64,000 nucleotides of DNA from Cocos nucifera (taxonomy: Eukaryota > Streptophyta > Magnoliopsida > Arecales > Arecaceae), in NCBI GenBank assembly GCA_006176705.1, contig QRFJ01001021.1, positions 310,001 through 374,000 of the forward strand, read 5' to 3'. Below are positions 23,985 to 36,451 of the stretch, in pieces. A program made the position numbers and the translations under genes. The first letter of the stretch is position 1. Every line of letters begins with the position of its first letter. The notes beneath the pieces are model-generated. The model had not been told where the DNA came from, did no database searches, and saw nothing but the letters and a program-made list of their open reading frames with translations.

Positions 23985-26251
23985 TGAAGAAAAATCCTGA
24001 TTTTTTGAACCAAGTTCGTTCAGATCTGATCAGATCAAGAGATATATTTCAAAAATTTTTCTCTTTAATTTAGATCAGATCTAAGATATTTCAGATTTGA
24101 TTATTATTATTTTAGAAATTAAAATAAAATTAGATAAATTAAATTAGATTTAATTTATCTTGAAGTGGATAATCCTATTACCCGTTGATGATCCTATAAG
24201 CAGCGGAAGGTTCTGGATCAAGCCACGTAAGTACCTAGCCTCTACCGGTATCCACTCAGGCTAGATCTAGAGATCCTCTTCTTCTCTATCATATCTCTAG
24301 AAATCAGATCTGGATCTGATCTGGAGGATCTTCAAAACTCCTTTTGAAGATCAGCAGTCGTCCTTTGCAGCAGCGCAGCCTTCTAGCTTTCACTCGCCTT
24401 TCTCTTATCTAGATTGCACCAACCAAGATCTAAAACCTTTTGGATGTGGAGAGAGAGGAGAAGATGCTTTGTCGTGAGGAGGAGAGGAGAAAAGGCCTTG
24501 GGGCGCAGAGATCTCAATTAATTCAGATTCCTTTTTGAGTTGGACGCAGGATCTTATTTATAGACTAACTGTGATCCAACTCCTCTTCTTCCCAACCAAT
24601 CATAACTCTTGGTGAAATTAGATCTAAATCTGATTGGTGGGAATAGAGTCTCCTGGATTTCTCCTTAGAGGGTGCCTAAGACCAGTCAAAGTTGGTTCTT
24701 AGGAGAACTCTAATTAGAATCCAAAAAGAAGATGGAGTCCCTGTCCAACAGGGACTCCTGGGCGCCTCCAGCTTGGGCAGATGCCAAGGGTGGCGTGCGC
24801 CCTCTTCCTTGCCAAGTTCTGGTAGGGAGACAGGCCCCCACTAGCTCTCTAATAGGTGCATGACATATGGACAGAAGTCAAAGTGTCAATGGTTAATATT
24901 TGACCAGTCAAAGGTAGACTTTTGACCAAAGTCAAAGAATGAGAAATGGCAGGTGACCAAAAATGGCAGATAATGTCTTACAAAATAAGACAACCTTTTC
25001 TGACTTGGACAACCTCTAGTCAGACCATATGAAGGCCTCTGATTGAGCACAAACTCCTTTGGCTCAGTTAGGACAACTTATTTATGATAAAAGAAGAACG
25101 TTAGGTTCAATCGAGTGCTAGCACGATTTCCTTGAACCTAATTGAATCTCATTCAGATCAATTGAACTAGATCAATTCAATTGATGATCACTAGATTCAA
25201 ATCCTTATTTGTGTGACCTAATTAAGTTCAGTTCTGTATGATAATGGGATATATCATGATCTCTATCATCGACATCATCGAAACTCCTTTCGATGGATCA
25301 GAACTCTTTCTGATTCGAACAGCTAGAATGATCGATCATCTAAATTATTCTAATTGCTCCTAAAATCCACCACGTGACACCTAGCAGTAATGGTGGCAAC
25401 CCATCAGAGCTGAATGCGAACCTCTTGGTGCAGCTACTTGTGTGATTAAGTTCTTCTATCTTGAGCCCCAGATTAGGATTAAGGTGAACTCGTCAAACCC
25501 TAGTCTCTGTCATATGATGTAACCATTCGATTCAAGTCCTTTGTGAAAATCTAAATAGAAACTCTTTCTATTATTTTACTCTGCCATGGCCATGGACTTC
25601 TGGACTTGATTCTCATGATCATCATAGGGCTGCTCCTCTACCACCGAGGTAGATAGATTCCATCTTGATGCTATCCAGTTCCTACAATGAACATGCTATA
25701 GTCAACATATACCTCAGGATTTCATATGGCTAGGAGATCGAGTAATGGTGTAGTCAAACTATAACACCCTCAAGGTGAACTGCCGATGCACCTCAGATCA
25801 AAGAATCAGACATACCACTGCAGCATCGAGTCAGTCATCGACGAGAAGTAGACTTCTAATGACTACTCGAGGTGGTCACGCTCAGTGCCCTCATTCTCTA
25901 ACGAGTATCTGTACTCTTGCTCCAATGTCTCCACACTATAGACTCAAGACTCATCTACTAAAGAGAAGCGATTGTACACCAACCTTCCGGATCAATCACC
26001 ATCCTCGCGATGATCCTATGGTCGGAAGCATTTTATGAGTTAATAATGATTATTCATGTCTTAAATTTTTAACTCTTAAAAATATGAATTATCATTACCA
26101 TTAACTCAAAGGATGTATCACAGACACTAAATACACATATGTAATAGAAAATAACCCATTTTATTGATATTAGTCAAAATTATAATTTTGCCCCTAGAAA
26201 TGTATTACAAGTGTCAGCCAATTCTGGCTTCTAGGGCATATATATCTAACA
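23985..26251 (-). repeat. Copia-1 3' LTR
   Basis: On the plus strand runs from TGAAGAAAAATCC to ATATCTAACA and matches 32034-34308 throughout. It keeps TATTTATA at 24555-24562 (TATAAATA on the - strand). Confidence 0.95.
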
Positions 26252-26262
26252 ATCTCCCACTT
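26252..26262 (-). other. Copia-1 polypurine tract
   Basis: On the - strand AAGTGGGAGAT touches the TGTTAG start of the 3' LTR, the usual Copia plus-strand primer. Confidence 0.85.
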
Positions 26263-26265
26263 GTC

Positions 26266-27960
26266 CTAAACCCAATTGGCTACAAGTCTAAGTCCCATCT
26301 TCTCAAGGTGGGCTTCAATCTTCTGCTGGCCTAACGGCTTTGTAAGTGGGTCTGCCACATTATCTATGGAGTTGACTCTCTTGACCTTGACATAACCCTT
26401 CTCGAGGTAATCGCGGATGAGGTGGTATCGCCGCTCAATGTGCTTGGATTTCTGGTGAGATCTCGGCTCCTTAGCAAGGGCTATGGCGCCATTGTTGTTG
26501 CAGTACAGAGTAATGGCATCTGATGGCATTACTTCAATTCTGCAGCAAACTTCTTATACCAGAATGCTTCCTTCGTAGCTTCTGATGCAGCGATATATTC
26601 TGCTTCCATGGTAGAATCTGCTATCACCATTTGCTTGAAACTCTTCCAGCTGACAGCACCACCATTGCACACAAACAGACTTCCAGATGTCGACTTTCGA
26701 TCACCTATATCAGACATGAAATTCGAGTCTATGTATCCCTGGACTTGGAGTTCTCCATTACCAAAGACCAACATCATATCCTTAGTTCTTCTCAAGTACT
26801 TAAGGATACATTTCATAGAAGTCTAGTGTTCTTCACCTGGATTTGACTGATATCTGCTTGTGACACTCACAGCATGGGCTATATCAGTCGTGTACATAGC
26901 ATGGCATTCATGAGGCTCCTCATTGCAGAAGCATAAGGATCTTGCTCATGCATTCTATTTTTCAGGTGTGCTAGGGCACATCTTCTTGGAAAGATGAATA
27001 CCATGTCTAAAGGGTATTAATCCCCTCTTAGAGTTTTTCATACTAAACCTCTTTAGTACTTTCTCTATGTACATCTTCTGTGAAAGTCTTAGCATCCTAT
27101 TCGGTCTATCCCTATAGACCTTAATTCCTAGAATAAAGGATGCTTCACCTAGGTCTCTTCATGGAAATTCCTTGGACAACCATAATTTGACTGTTGCATC
27201 ATGGAATATCATTTCCAATAAGGAGGATGTCATCCACGTACAATACAAGAAAGACAACAGCGCTCCCACTGACCTTTTTGAAGACACACGGTTCCTCTTC
27301 ATTTTTAATGAAATCAAATATTTTGATCACATCATTGAAATGAGTGTTCCAGCTCCGAGATGCTTGCTTAAGTCCATATATGGACCTTTCCAACTTGCAA
27401 ACCTTGTGATCAGTATCACTGGATGTTAAACCTAGCGGCTGTTCCATATAGATATCTTCCTCAAGATATTCGTTCAAGAATGCCGTTTTCACGTCCATTT
27501 GCCATATTTCATAATCGAAATAAGTTACAACGGCAAGCAATGTGCGGATGGACTTTAGCATAGCCACTGAAAAAAAGGTATCTCGATAGTCATGCCTTCG
27601 CATTGACAAAAACTTTTGCCACTAGTCTAGCCTTGAATGTCTCCACATTTTCATCTACACCAATCTTTCTCTTGAAGATCCATTTACACCCAATAGGTAC
27701 TATACCTTCTGGTGGATCTACCAAGGTCCAGACTTGGTTTGAGTGCATCGAGTCAATTTCTGACTGCATTGCCTCTAGCATTTCTCGGAGTCGATATCTG
27801 ATATCGCCTCGTTGTAGGTTTTGGGATCATCACCATGAGCACCATTACCTACGAGGAACGTTTTCTCTACTTTCTCTAAAATATACTAAATATCTTTCAG
27901 GGGGACGGAAAACTCTTTCGATCTACGAGGTGAGGAGGTAGTGTTCTTATTAGCTCAACT
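26266..27960 (-). pseudogene. Copia-1 reverse transcriptase and RNase H pseudogene
   Basis: Reading from 27800 down: WTLVDPPEGIVPIGCKWIFK, then WQMDVKTAFLNEYLEEDIYM, SIYGLKQASRSWN and LVLYVDDILLIGNDI (YVDD intact). After a broken stretch (27200-26820) comes RNase H: YIDSNF, DRKSTSGSLF, STMEAEYIAASEA, and the C-terminal KSKHIERRYHLIRD block, followed by GYVKVKRVNS. Several frameshifts and stops. Confidence 0.92.
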
Positions 27961-27999
27961 GATTTGGTTCCAATTGGTCCTTAGCTCATTGTACTTGTG

Positions 28000-29497
28000 A
28001 GATTTCTCATCAAGTTTAATCTACTCCAATGCCGCTATTTTGAATAAACTATTTTCAAGAAAATGGCATGTCGACTCACAATCACATTGTGGTCTTCTGA
28101 AATGTAGAAATGAATCCTAATGACTCTTTAGATATTCTATGAATCGAGCCTGAAGGATCTAACATCTAACTTGTCCGCTTGTTTTCTTTTGACATGAGTC
28201 GGACAATCCCAAATTCGAGATAACTCAGACTTGGTTTCTTACCGTGCCAATACTCATACGGTGTGGTAGAACGGTCTTAGAGAAATCTATTCAGTAGATA
28301 AATTAAAGTAACAATGAATATCCCAAAAGAAAATTAGGAAGATCTATGAAGCTCATCATGGATCGAACCATATCCAATAGGGTTCGATTTCTCCATTCTG
28401 AAACCCCATTGAGTTGAGGTGTTTCTGTGGAGTCATTGAGAGACTATGTCATTTTTCTTAAGATAGTCTAGAAATTCTCGACTAAGGTATTCACCTCCTC
28501 GATCTGATCGAAGAACCTTAATGGATTTTTTAGTTTATTTTTCTATTTCATGTCTGAATTCTTTGAACTTTTCAAAAGCTTCAGACTTGTGTCTCATTAG
28601 ATACACATACCCATACCTAGACAGATCATCGATAAAGGTAATGAAGTAGACAAAATTGCCTCTAGTTGATACATCAAATGGGCCGCACACATCAGTATGT
28701 ACTAGGACAAGAAGATCTGTGGCCCTCTCCCCATGTCCAATAAAAGAAAGTTTGGTCATTTTGCCTTGAAGGCAGGATTTACAAGTTGGATATGACTCGG
28801 AAGTCAATGGACTCAATAGCCCATTTTTCTCCAATTTGTTGATCCTATCTTCTGCTATATGACCTAATCTTAGGTTCCATAGATACCTGTCGTTGGGACT
28901 ATCCCTAGGTCGTTTGGCATTCACGTTTTGCTCGACAGTTAGAACAGGTACATCAATATGTAATTGATAAAGACCATTAATAAGGAAACTATTTATAATT
29001 TTATTTCTTTCATAAAGAATATTATAATGGTCCTTAAAGAAGGTAATCACATAGCCTTCTTGTGCTAAGCATGAAATAGAAATCAAATTCCTGTTAGCTG
29101 CAGGCACATAATAACAGTCTTTCAAAACTAAGTCTAAACCAGATGATAATCGAAGAGGGTATGTTCCCATGGCTACTGCAGTAACTCTTGCTCCATTACC
29201 GACGTGTAGGATCATGTCTCCATCCCTCAACCTCCTGCTATCCTCAAGATCCTGAATGAAAGTACACAGATGAGCACTAGAACCAGAGTCAAGCACCCAA
29301 CTGGATGCAGAAAAAATCATAAGGTTAGACTCAATAACGAGCATACCTCCAGAAGGACCTTCCTTCTTGTTCTTCAGGATGGCCAGGTAAGTAGGGCAGT
29401 TTCGCTTCCAATGGCCGTCGCTGTTGAAATAGAAATACTTTCCTTTGACATCGGCCTTTTTCTTCGGCTCTGCCCTCTTCTTCTTTGTTTCTTCCAC
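28000..29497 (-). pseudogene. Copia-1 zinc knuckle, protease and integrase pseudogene
   Basis: A 320-codon open stretch (29497-28535) includes a zinc-knuckle remnant (YFYFNSDGHWKRNCP, two Cys replaced), protease LDSGSSAHLC, the gag-pre-integrase block NLRLGHIAEDRINKLEKNG with CKSCLQGKMTKLSF, and the integrase start HTDVCGPFDVSTRGNFVYF. Integrase continues, broken, to about 28000. Confidence 0.92.
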
Positions 29498-30179
29498 CTT
29501 CTACTTTTCGCAGACTTCTTTTCTTTTCATAAGACTTCTCTTTGGAAGAAGTCCGTTCCATAGCAAGAACTGAGCCTTTAGAATCTTTCATAGAAAGCTC
29601 AACGGTAACCAGCATATTCATTAATTCGGCTAAGGAATTTTGAAGTTTATGCATGTGGTAATTCATGATGAATTGCCCATATGCATCAGTCAAGGATTGT
29701 AGAATAATATCGTTCTGTAGGTCCAAGTCTAACTTCACACCGAGCTTCTCAAGCTCTTTCATATCCTTGATCATTATCAGACAGTGATCTTGGACTGACT
29801 GCCCATCATGCATCTCAGCCTTAAAAAGTCATTTCATGACTTGATATTTGGCTGCGCGACTCTGTTCACCAAACATCTCCTATAGGTGAGCCAATATTTG
29901 GCAAGCAGTCCCGATATCTTCATGTTGGCGCTGGAGCTCATCAGACATCAAGCCCAACATGTAATATCTGGTCTTATTATCTTCGTCTATCCATTTTTTC
30001 AGAGATGCTCTTCGTTCAATAGATGGACGCGCTGGTAAGATGGGAGGATCCTGGTCCAAAACATGGGTTAACTTTTTGGAACCCAAAATAATTTTGTAGT
30101 TCTTGAGTCAATCTTTATAATTGGGTTTGGTCGGTCTGTGTGTGTCCAAGATACGTGCTAATGGGTTGGACGCAGACAT
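29331..30179 (-). pseudogene. Copia-1 gag pseudogene
   Basis: Begins at the ATG of MSASNPLARILD (30179-30177) and shows NYHMHKLQNSLAELMNML, the typical Copia gag (UBN2-type) block. Stops near 30107 and 29879, and a frameshift near 29500 shifts the frame to that of the zinc knuckle. Confidence 0.88.
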
Positions 30180-32014
30180 TTTCCTATAGAGAGTCAAAGA
30201 TTCTAGTTAGATACTGTAATTATGACTTAACCAATTTATTTAGAGATTTTATTTTTAAATAAATTAGTTTTCACTATTTTTTTGGATCCCTACACTCCCT
30301 CTGTAGAGATGCAAAAATTTTCATAATTAATAATTTCTAGTGGGTGGTGCGGTCTCACCAACTAACTCATCACCTCATCTAACAGTTATTAGTGATGGGT
30401 TAGCCAATGAGTGAACAACTCTTGTTCAATGATTCTCTAATCATGGTGCACCCAAAACTTAGTCTCTAATTCATGAATCTCACCATATCCAGAATATTGA
30501 TCCACTCCTTAGTTAAGTCAGACCCACCATTTGCATAGACTAGGTTCCTAATTGAGTCTCTCACCGTATCCAGAATATTGAGTCCAATTCATCCTCCAAC
30601 CCATAGCATCCAATGCCTAATAGACATGGTTGCATCTTCCCAGTGCAACTGAGCCACTGTATCCAGCCGAGAACAATCAACCCTAGAAAGGACCCGCACA
30701 TCTACAATGGTGGAAGACCTCAGACTTAATCTTTTCTTAGGGAGAATTGATTCAGGTCTCATTAAACTAGACTTATCATAGTCATAACAATTATGACTAA
30801 CCTAGTGGCATGGGTTAGCTCAGATTATTGACCACCTCAGATCAGAACTATGTCAACAGATATGGCCAGGTAAGTGAGATCGGTGGAAGGAATATGCCAT
30901 TAACTCGTACAAGAATGCATTCAGGTCGAGTAGCTTCCAATTAAAAATCAGTCGATCGTATGTGCCAAACTTATCTTAGACACCAAATTATTGAGTCAAA
31001 ACCAATTGGGTTAACCTACAATCCAGACTCTAACCTCTGAGTCTAATTAGGTCTTGCTTGATCGTGACTCGATCTTGACCCAGACTTAATCCTATTAGGC
31101 TGGTCAATTTAAGCATTGTTGATCTCCTCTAACCAACTCTTGATTCAGTTTGATCAACCGCTTAGACCTAATTGAGCTACCCAAGTCCGAACCCAGTATT
31201 ATGAATATGTCTTAGATCTAAAATTCTTAATTTTAGATCTAATTAATATTTCATAATCTTAATTCTTAATTAATTAGGATTCATAAATAAAATATGCACA
31301 ATAAATCCAAGGATTTCAGGATCTAAGGTTTTGCAGAAAGTAAGTTTTGGATTTCTGATTAAGGACGAACGCGTAGCACCCCTACACGTCATAAGAACAC
31401 CCATCGGATGGAAAGAGGCCTTTAAATCCTTTTTTATTCTTATGACCGGACGGCCAGAGAACCCTTAATCAGGAACATGCACACTACAAAAATTTTAGAT
31501 CTATATCATATATCTCATATACAAAATATTAAATCATGGCATATTTGCATACATCTCATGTATGAATCACTGCATGTTTTTAGATCTAAATTATCTCATA
31601 ATAATCTAAAAAATTAGATTTATAATGATCTAATCAAAATAAATTCTAATCTAGAAATTATGTAGAAATATTCTACAACTAGTCAAGACATGCATCAATC
31701 ATATCTCATATATTTAAAAATTAAATAATTTTATTTACTATTTTTTAGATGTTATTATAACCACTATAATATAAAAAAATAGTAAATAAATTAATCTAAA
31801 ATATGAATTAATCAAATTAAATTAAAAACATACAAGATTATTCTATAGAACTATTCTATTTTAGAACTAGTCATGCATATTTTCTAATCTTAGATCCAAA
31901 TTATTTAATTTTAATTTTTTTTAATTTTAGATCTAATCACATCTCATGTGATATCTGAAATCACTTATTTTTTAATTAAAATAAATTTAAAAATAGATCT
32001 AAATACTTTTAGAA
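30180..32014 (-). other. Copia-1 untranslated leader
   Basis: 1.8 kb between PBS and gag without supportable ORFs; AT-rich from 31200 to 32010. A block at 30864-30985 is shared with the leader of the second Copia element. Confidence 0.8.
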
Positions 32015-32030
32015 CCTTGGCTCTGATACC
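32015..32030 (-). other. Copia-1 primer-binding site
   Basis: On the - strand GGTATCAGAGCCAAGG, three bases after the LTR. TGGTATCAGAGC is the usual site for initiator tRNA-Met in plant Copia elements. Confidence 0.9.
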
Positions 32031-32033
32031 AAT

Positions 32034-34308
32034 TGAAGAAAAATCCTAATTTTTCAGATCAGGTTCGTTCAGATCTGATCAGACCAAAAGATATATTTTA
32101 AAAAAAAATTTCTTTGATCTATATCAGATCTAAGATGTTCAAATCTAATTATTATTATTTTAAAAATTAAAATAAAATTAGATAAATTAAATCAGATTTA
32201 ATTTATCTTGAAGTGGATAATCCTATTATCCGTTGATGATCCTGTGAGCAGCGGAAGGTTCTGGATCAAGCCACGCAAGTGCCTGGCCTCTACCAGTATC
32301 TACTTGGGCTGGATCTGAAGATCCTCTTCTTTTCTATCATATCTCTAAAAATTAGATTTGGATCTGATCTGGAGATCTTCAAAACTCCTTTTGAGATCAG
32401 CAGTCGTCCTTTGCAGCAGCACAGCCTTCTAGCTTTCACTCACCTTTCTCTTATCATGATTGCACCAACCAAGGTCCAAAACCCTTTTGGACGTGGAGAG
32501 GAGAGGGAGAAGATGCTTTGGTGTGGAGGAGGAGAGGAGAAAAGGCCTTGGGGCATGGAGATCTCAGTTAATTTAGATTCCTCTTTGAGTTGGGCGCAGG
32601 GTCTTATTTATAGACTAACTATGATCCAACTCCTCTTCTTCCCAATCAATCACAACTCTTGGTGAAATCAGATCTAAATCTGATTGATGAAAATAAAGTC
32701 CCCTGGATTTCTCCTTAGAGGGTGCCTAAGATCAGTCAAAGTTGGTTCTTAGGAGAACTCTAATTGGAATCCAAAAGGGAGATGGAGTCCCTGTCCAACA
32801 GGGACTCCTGGGCGCCTCCAGCTTGGGCACACGCTAAGGGTGGCGTGCGCCCTCTTTCTTGCTAGATTCTAGCAGGAGGACAAGCCCCCACCAGCTCTCC
32901 AACAGGCACATGACACGTGGACAGAAGTCAAAGTGTCAATGGTCAATATTTGACCAATCAAAGATAGACTTTTGACCAAAGTCAAAGAACGAGAAATGGC
33001 AGGTGACCAAAAATGGCAGATAATGTCTTACAAAATAAGACAATCTTTTCTAACTTGGACAACCTCCAGTCAGACCATATGAAGGCCTCTGATTGAGCAC
33101 AAACTCCTTTGGCTCAGTCAGGATAACTTATTTATGATAGTAAAAGAAGAACGTTAGGTTCAATCAAGTGCTAGCACGATTTCTTTGAACCTAATTGAAT
33201 CTCATTCAGATCAATTGAACTAGATCAGTTCAATTGATGATCACTAGACTCAAACCCTTCTTTGTGTGACCCAATTAGGTTCAGTTCTGTATGGTAATGG
33301 GATATGTCATGATCTCTATCATCGACATCATCGAAACTCCTCTTGATGGATCAGAACTCTTCTGATTCAAACAGCTAGAATGATCGATCATCTAAATCAT
33401 TCTAATTGCTCCCAAAATCCACCAGTGACACCTAGTAGTATATGGTGGCAACCCATCAGAGCTGAATGCGAACCTCTTGGTGCAGCTACTTGTGTGATTA
33501 AGTTCTTCTATCTTGAGCCCCGATCAGATTATGGTTAAGATGAACTCATCAAACCCTAGTCTCTGTCATATGATGTAACCATTCGATTCAAGTCCATTAT
33601 GAAAATCTAAATAAAAACTCTTTCTATTATTTCACTCGCCATGGCCATGGACTTCTGAACTTGATTCTCATGATCATCATAGGGCTGCTCCTCTACCATC
33701 GAGGTAGATGGATTCCATCTTGATGCTATCCAGTTCCTACAATGAACATGCTATAGCCAACATACACCTCAGGATTCCATATGGCTAGGAGACCGAGTAA
33801 TGGTGTAGTCAAACTATAATACCCTCAAGGTGAACTGTCGATGCACCTCAGGTCAAAGAACCAAAAACACCACTGCAGCATCGAGTCAGTCATCGACGAA
33901 AAGGTAGACTTCGTAATGACTACTCGAGGTGGTTACGCTCAGTGCCCTCATTCTCTAATGAGTATCTATACTCTCGCTCCGATGTCTCCACACCGTAGAC
34001 TCAAGACTCATCTACTAAAGAAAAATAATTGTACACCAACCTTCCGGATCAGTCACCATCCTTGTGATGATCCTATGGTCGGAAGCATTTTATGAGTTAA
34101 TAATGATTATTCATGTCTTAAATTTTCAACTCTTAAAAATATGAATTATCATTACCATTAACTCAAAGAATGTATCACAGACACTAAATACACATATGTG
34201 ATAGAAAATAATCCATTTTATTGATATTAATCAAAATTATAATTTTGCCCCTAGAAGTATATTACAAGTGTCAGCCAATTCTGGCTTCTAGGGTACATAT
34301 ATCTAACA
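32034..34308 (-). repeat. Copia-1 5' LTR
   Basis: Upstream LTR in the direction of transcription. Same termini as the other copy; ends next to the CGAGG target duplication. Confidence 0.95.
32605..32612 (-). promoter_or_regulatory. TATA box in the Copia-1 5' LTR
   Basis: TATAAATA on the - strand, about 570 bp before the LTR end; identical in both LTRs. This places the transcription start near 32575. Confidence 0.55.
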
Positions 34309-36240
34309 CGAGGCAACCTCGACTGCAGGAGATAAGATCTTTCCCGAGGCAAGCTTGACCGTTGGAGATAAGATCTCCCTGAGGCAACCTCGACTGTAGG
34401 AGATAAGATCTCCCTGAGGGTCTGGGCGACCTCAACTGCAGGAGATGAGATCTTTCCCGAAGCAAACTCGGACTGTAGGAGATAAGATCTCCCCCGAGCG
34501 TCGCATCAACCTCGACTGTAGGAGATAAGATCTCTCCCGGGGCAAGCCGCTAAGAGATAAGATCTTCCCCATAGGCAACCTCGACTGTAGGAGATAAAGA
34601 TCTCTCCGAGGGTCCGGACCGACCTCGACTGCAGGAGATGAGATCTCCTCCAAAGCAAACTCGACTGTAGGAAGATAAGATCTCCCCGAGCACTCCATCA
34701 ACCTCGGTTGCAGGAGATAAGATCTCCCCGAGGCAAGCTCGACCGCAGGAGATAAGATCTTTCCCGAGGCAATCTCGGCTGTAGGAGATAAGATCTCCTC
34801 TGAGGGGACCAGGCCGACCTCGACTGCAGGAGATAAGATCTTCCCTGAAGGAACTCGACTGTAGGAGATAAGATCTCCCCCGAAGCAAACTCAGCTGTAG
34901 GAGAAAAGATCTCCCCCGAGCGTCGCATCAATCTCGGCTGTAGGAGATAAGATCTTTCCTAGGGCAAGCTCGACCGTAGGAGATAAGATCTCCTCCGAGG
35001 CAACCTCGACTGTAGGAGATAAGATCTCCCCCGAGAGGTCTGGCCGACCTCGACTGTAGGAGATGAGATTCCCCAAAGCAAACTCGGCTGTAGGAGATAA
35101 GATCTCCCCCGAGCGCCTGCATCAACTTCGACTGCAGGAGATAAAATCTCTCTCAGAGCAAGCTCGACCGTAGGAGATAAGATCTTCTCCGAGGCAACCT
35201 TGGGTGCAGGAGAGAAGATCTCCCCCCGAGGGTCCGGATCGACCTCGACTACAGCAGATGAGATCTCCTCCGAAGCAAACTCGGCTGTAGGGATAAGATC
35301 TCCCCGAGCATCTGCATCAACCTCGACTGCAGGAGATAAGATCTCCCCCGAGGCAACCTCGACTGCAGGAGATAAGATCTCCCCTGAGGGTCCGGGCCGA
35401 CCTCGACTACAGGAGTAAGATCTCCTTCGAAGCAAACTCGATTGTAGGAGATAAGATCTCTTCCCGAGCGCCCGCATCAATCTCGGCTGCAGGAGATAAG
35501 ATCTCCCCGAGGCAAGCTCGGCCGTAGGAGATAAGATCTCCCCTGAGGCAACCTCGGCTACAGAAGATAAGATCTTACCTGAGGGATCGGGCCTACCTCG
35601 ACTGCAGGTGATAAGATCTTCCTCCGAAGCAAACTCGACTGAGAAAATAAGATCTCCCCGAGCGCCCGCATCAACCTCGGCTGTAGGAGATAAGATCTTC
35701 CCCGAGGCAACCTCGCTGTAGGAGATCTCCCCTGAGGGACTAGGCCGACCTCGCTGCAGAAGATAAGATCTTCTCCGAAGCAACTTGGTCGAGCGAGACG
35801 TAGAGCTAGGAGATAAGATCTCTCCCCCGAGCGTCCGCATCAATCTTAGCTACAGGAGATAAGATCTCCCCCGAGGCAAGCTCGACCGTAGGAGATAAGA
35901 TCTCTCCCGTGGCAACCTCGCTATAGGAGATAAGATCTTCCCTGAAGGTCTGGGCCGATCCCGACTGCAGGAGATAAGATTTCTTTCGAGCGATCGAGTC
36001 AACCACGGTTAGAGATAAAATCAAGAGACCACCTCGGTCAGAGTGCCCGAGACAACCTTGGCCAAAGCACCAAAGACAACCTCGATCAAAGATAAGATCT
36101 CTCCCGAGTGACCGCGTTAACCCCAATTGCAGATTAGATCTCTCCCGAGCATCCGTATTAACCTCGACCATAGAAAATAAGAGCTCCCCCGAGTCGACCT
36201 CGACTACAGGAGAAGAGATCCCTCCGAGTCAGTCTCGACC
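34309..36240 (+). repeat. Higher-order palindromic tandem array of the Gypsy element
   Basis: About 45 monomers of 34-45 bp. Each has the core GGAGATAAGATCTCC (stem GGAGAT/ATCTCC, loop AAG), usually inside outer arms CCTCG and CGAGG. Five monomer types follow each other in the same order: gcaagctcgaccg, gcaacctcgactg, ggtccgggccgacctcg, gaagcaaactcggctg and gcatcaacctcg. The gcatcaa type recurs about every 165-240 bp (mostly 183-194), so there is a higher-order unit of about 190 bp, 8-9 copies. Copies decay from 36000 on. ORFs of up to 294 codons in it are made by the repeat and are not genes. Confidence 0.93.
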
Positions 36241-36451
36241 GTTGGTGACAATATCGTCTTCGAGGAGCTTAACCTCCGACCTCGACCGCAGGGAGCGAGA
36301 TCTACTTCAACTTCAGCATCAACTTTGGCTGGAGATGAGACCTCCTCTGAGCTTCAACCTGAACCAGCATGAAGCCCAGAAGAAGACTTCGGTAGTCGCC
36401 TTTTCTGCACTCTCTTCCTTCGAGTTTCAAACTCGAGAGTGGGGAGACTAT
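36241..36451 (+). other. End of Gypsy internal region with polypurine tract
   Basis: Decayed array followed by unique sequence. GAGAGTGGGGAGACTAT (36435-36451) directly before the LTR is the polypurine tract. Confidence 0.75.

Larger units (their letters stand above)
23985..34308 (-). mobile_element. Ty1/Copia retrotransposon nested in the Gypsy array
   Basis: LTRs 23985-26251 and 32034-34308 (2,267 and 2,275 bp); on the - strand they read TGTTAG...TTCA. The target duplication CGAGG is perfect (23980-23984 and 34309-34313). Order on the - strand is LTR, primer-binding site, long leader, gag, protease, integrase, RT, RNase H, polypurine tract, LTR, which is the Copia order. RT and PBS resemble the Tork/Tar/Angela group. 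LTRs look about 93% identical over a sampled 60 bp. All ORFs are broken. Confidence 0.95.

Noticed and set aside
34959..35843. 294-codon ORF on the - strand (and several neighbours at 34271-36171) that looks like a repeat protein (EILSPTVEVASG units)
   Set aside because: It is a translation of the palindromic noncoding array. Frames shift between monomers and no start, family or codon bias supports a gene.
23840..36240. The regularly spaced palindromic repeats considered as a CRISPR array
   Set aside because: Eukaryotic DNA; spacers are themselves repeated in a fixed order, no cas genes, and the array belongs to a retrotransposon.
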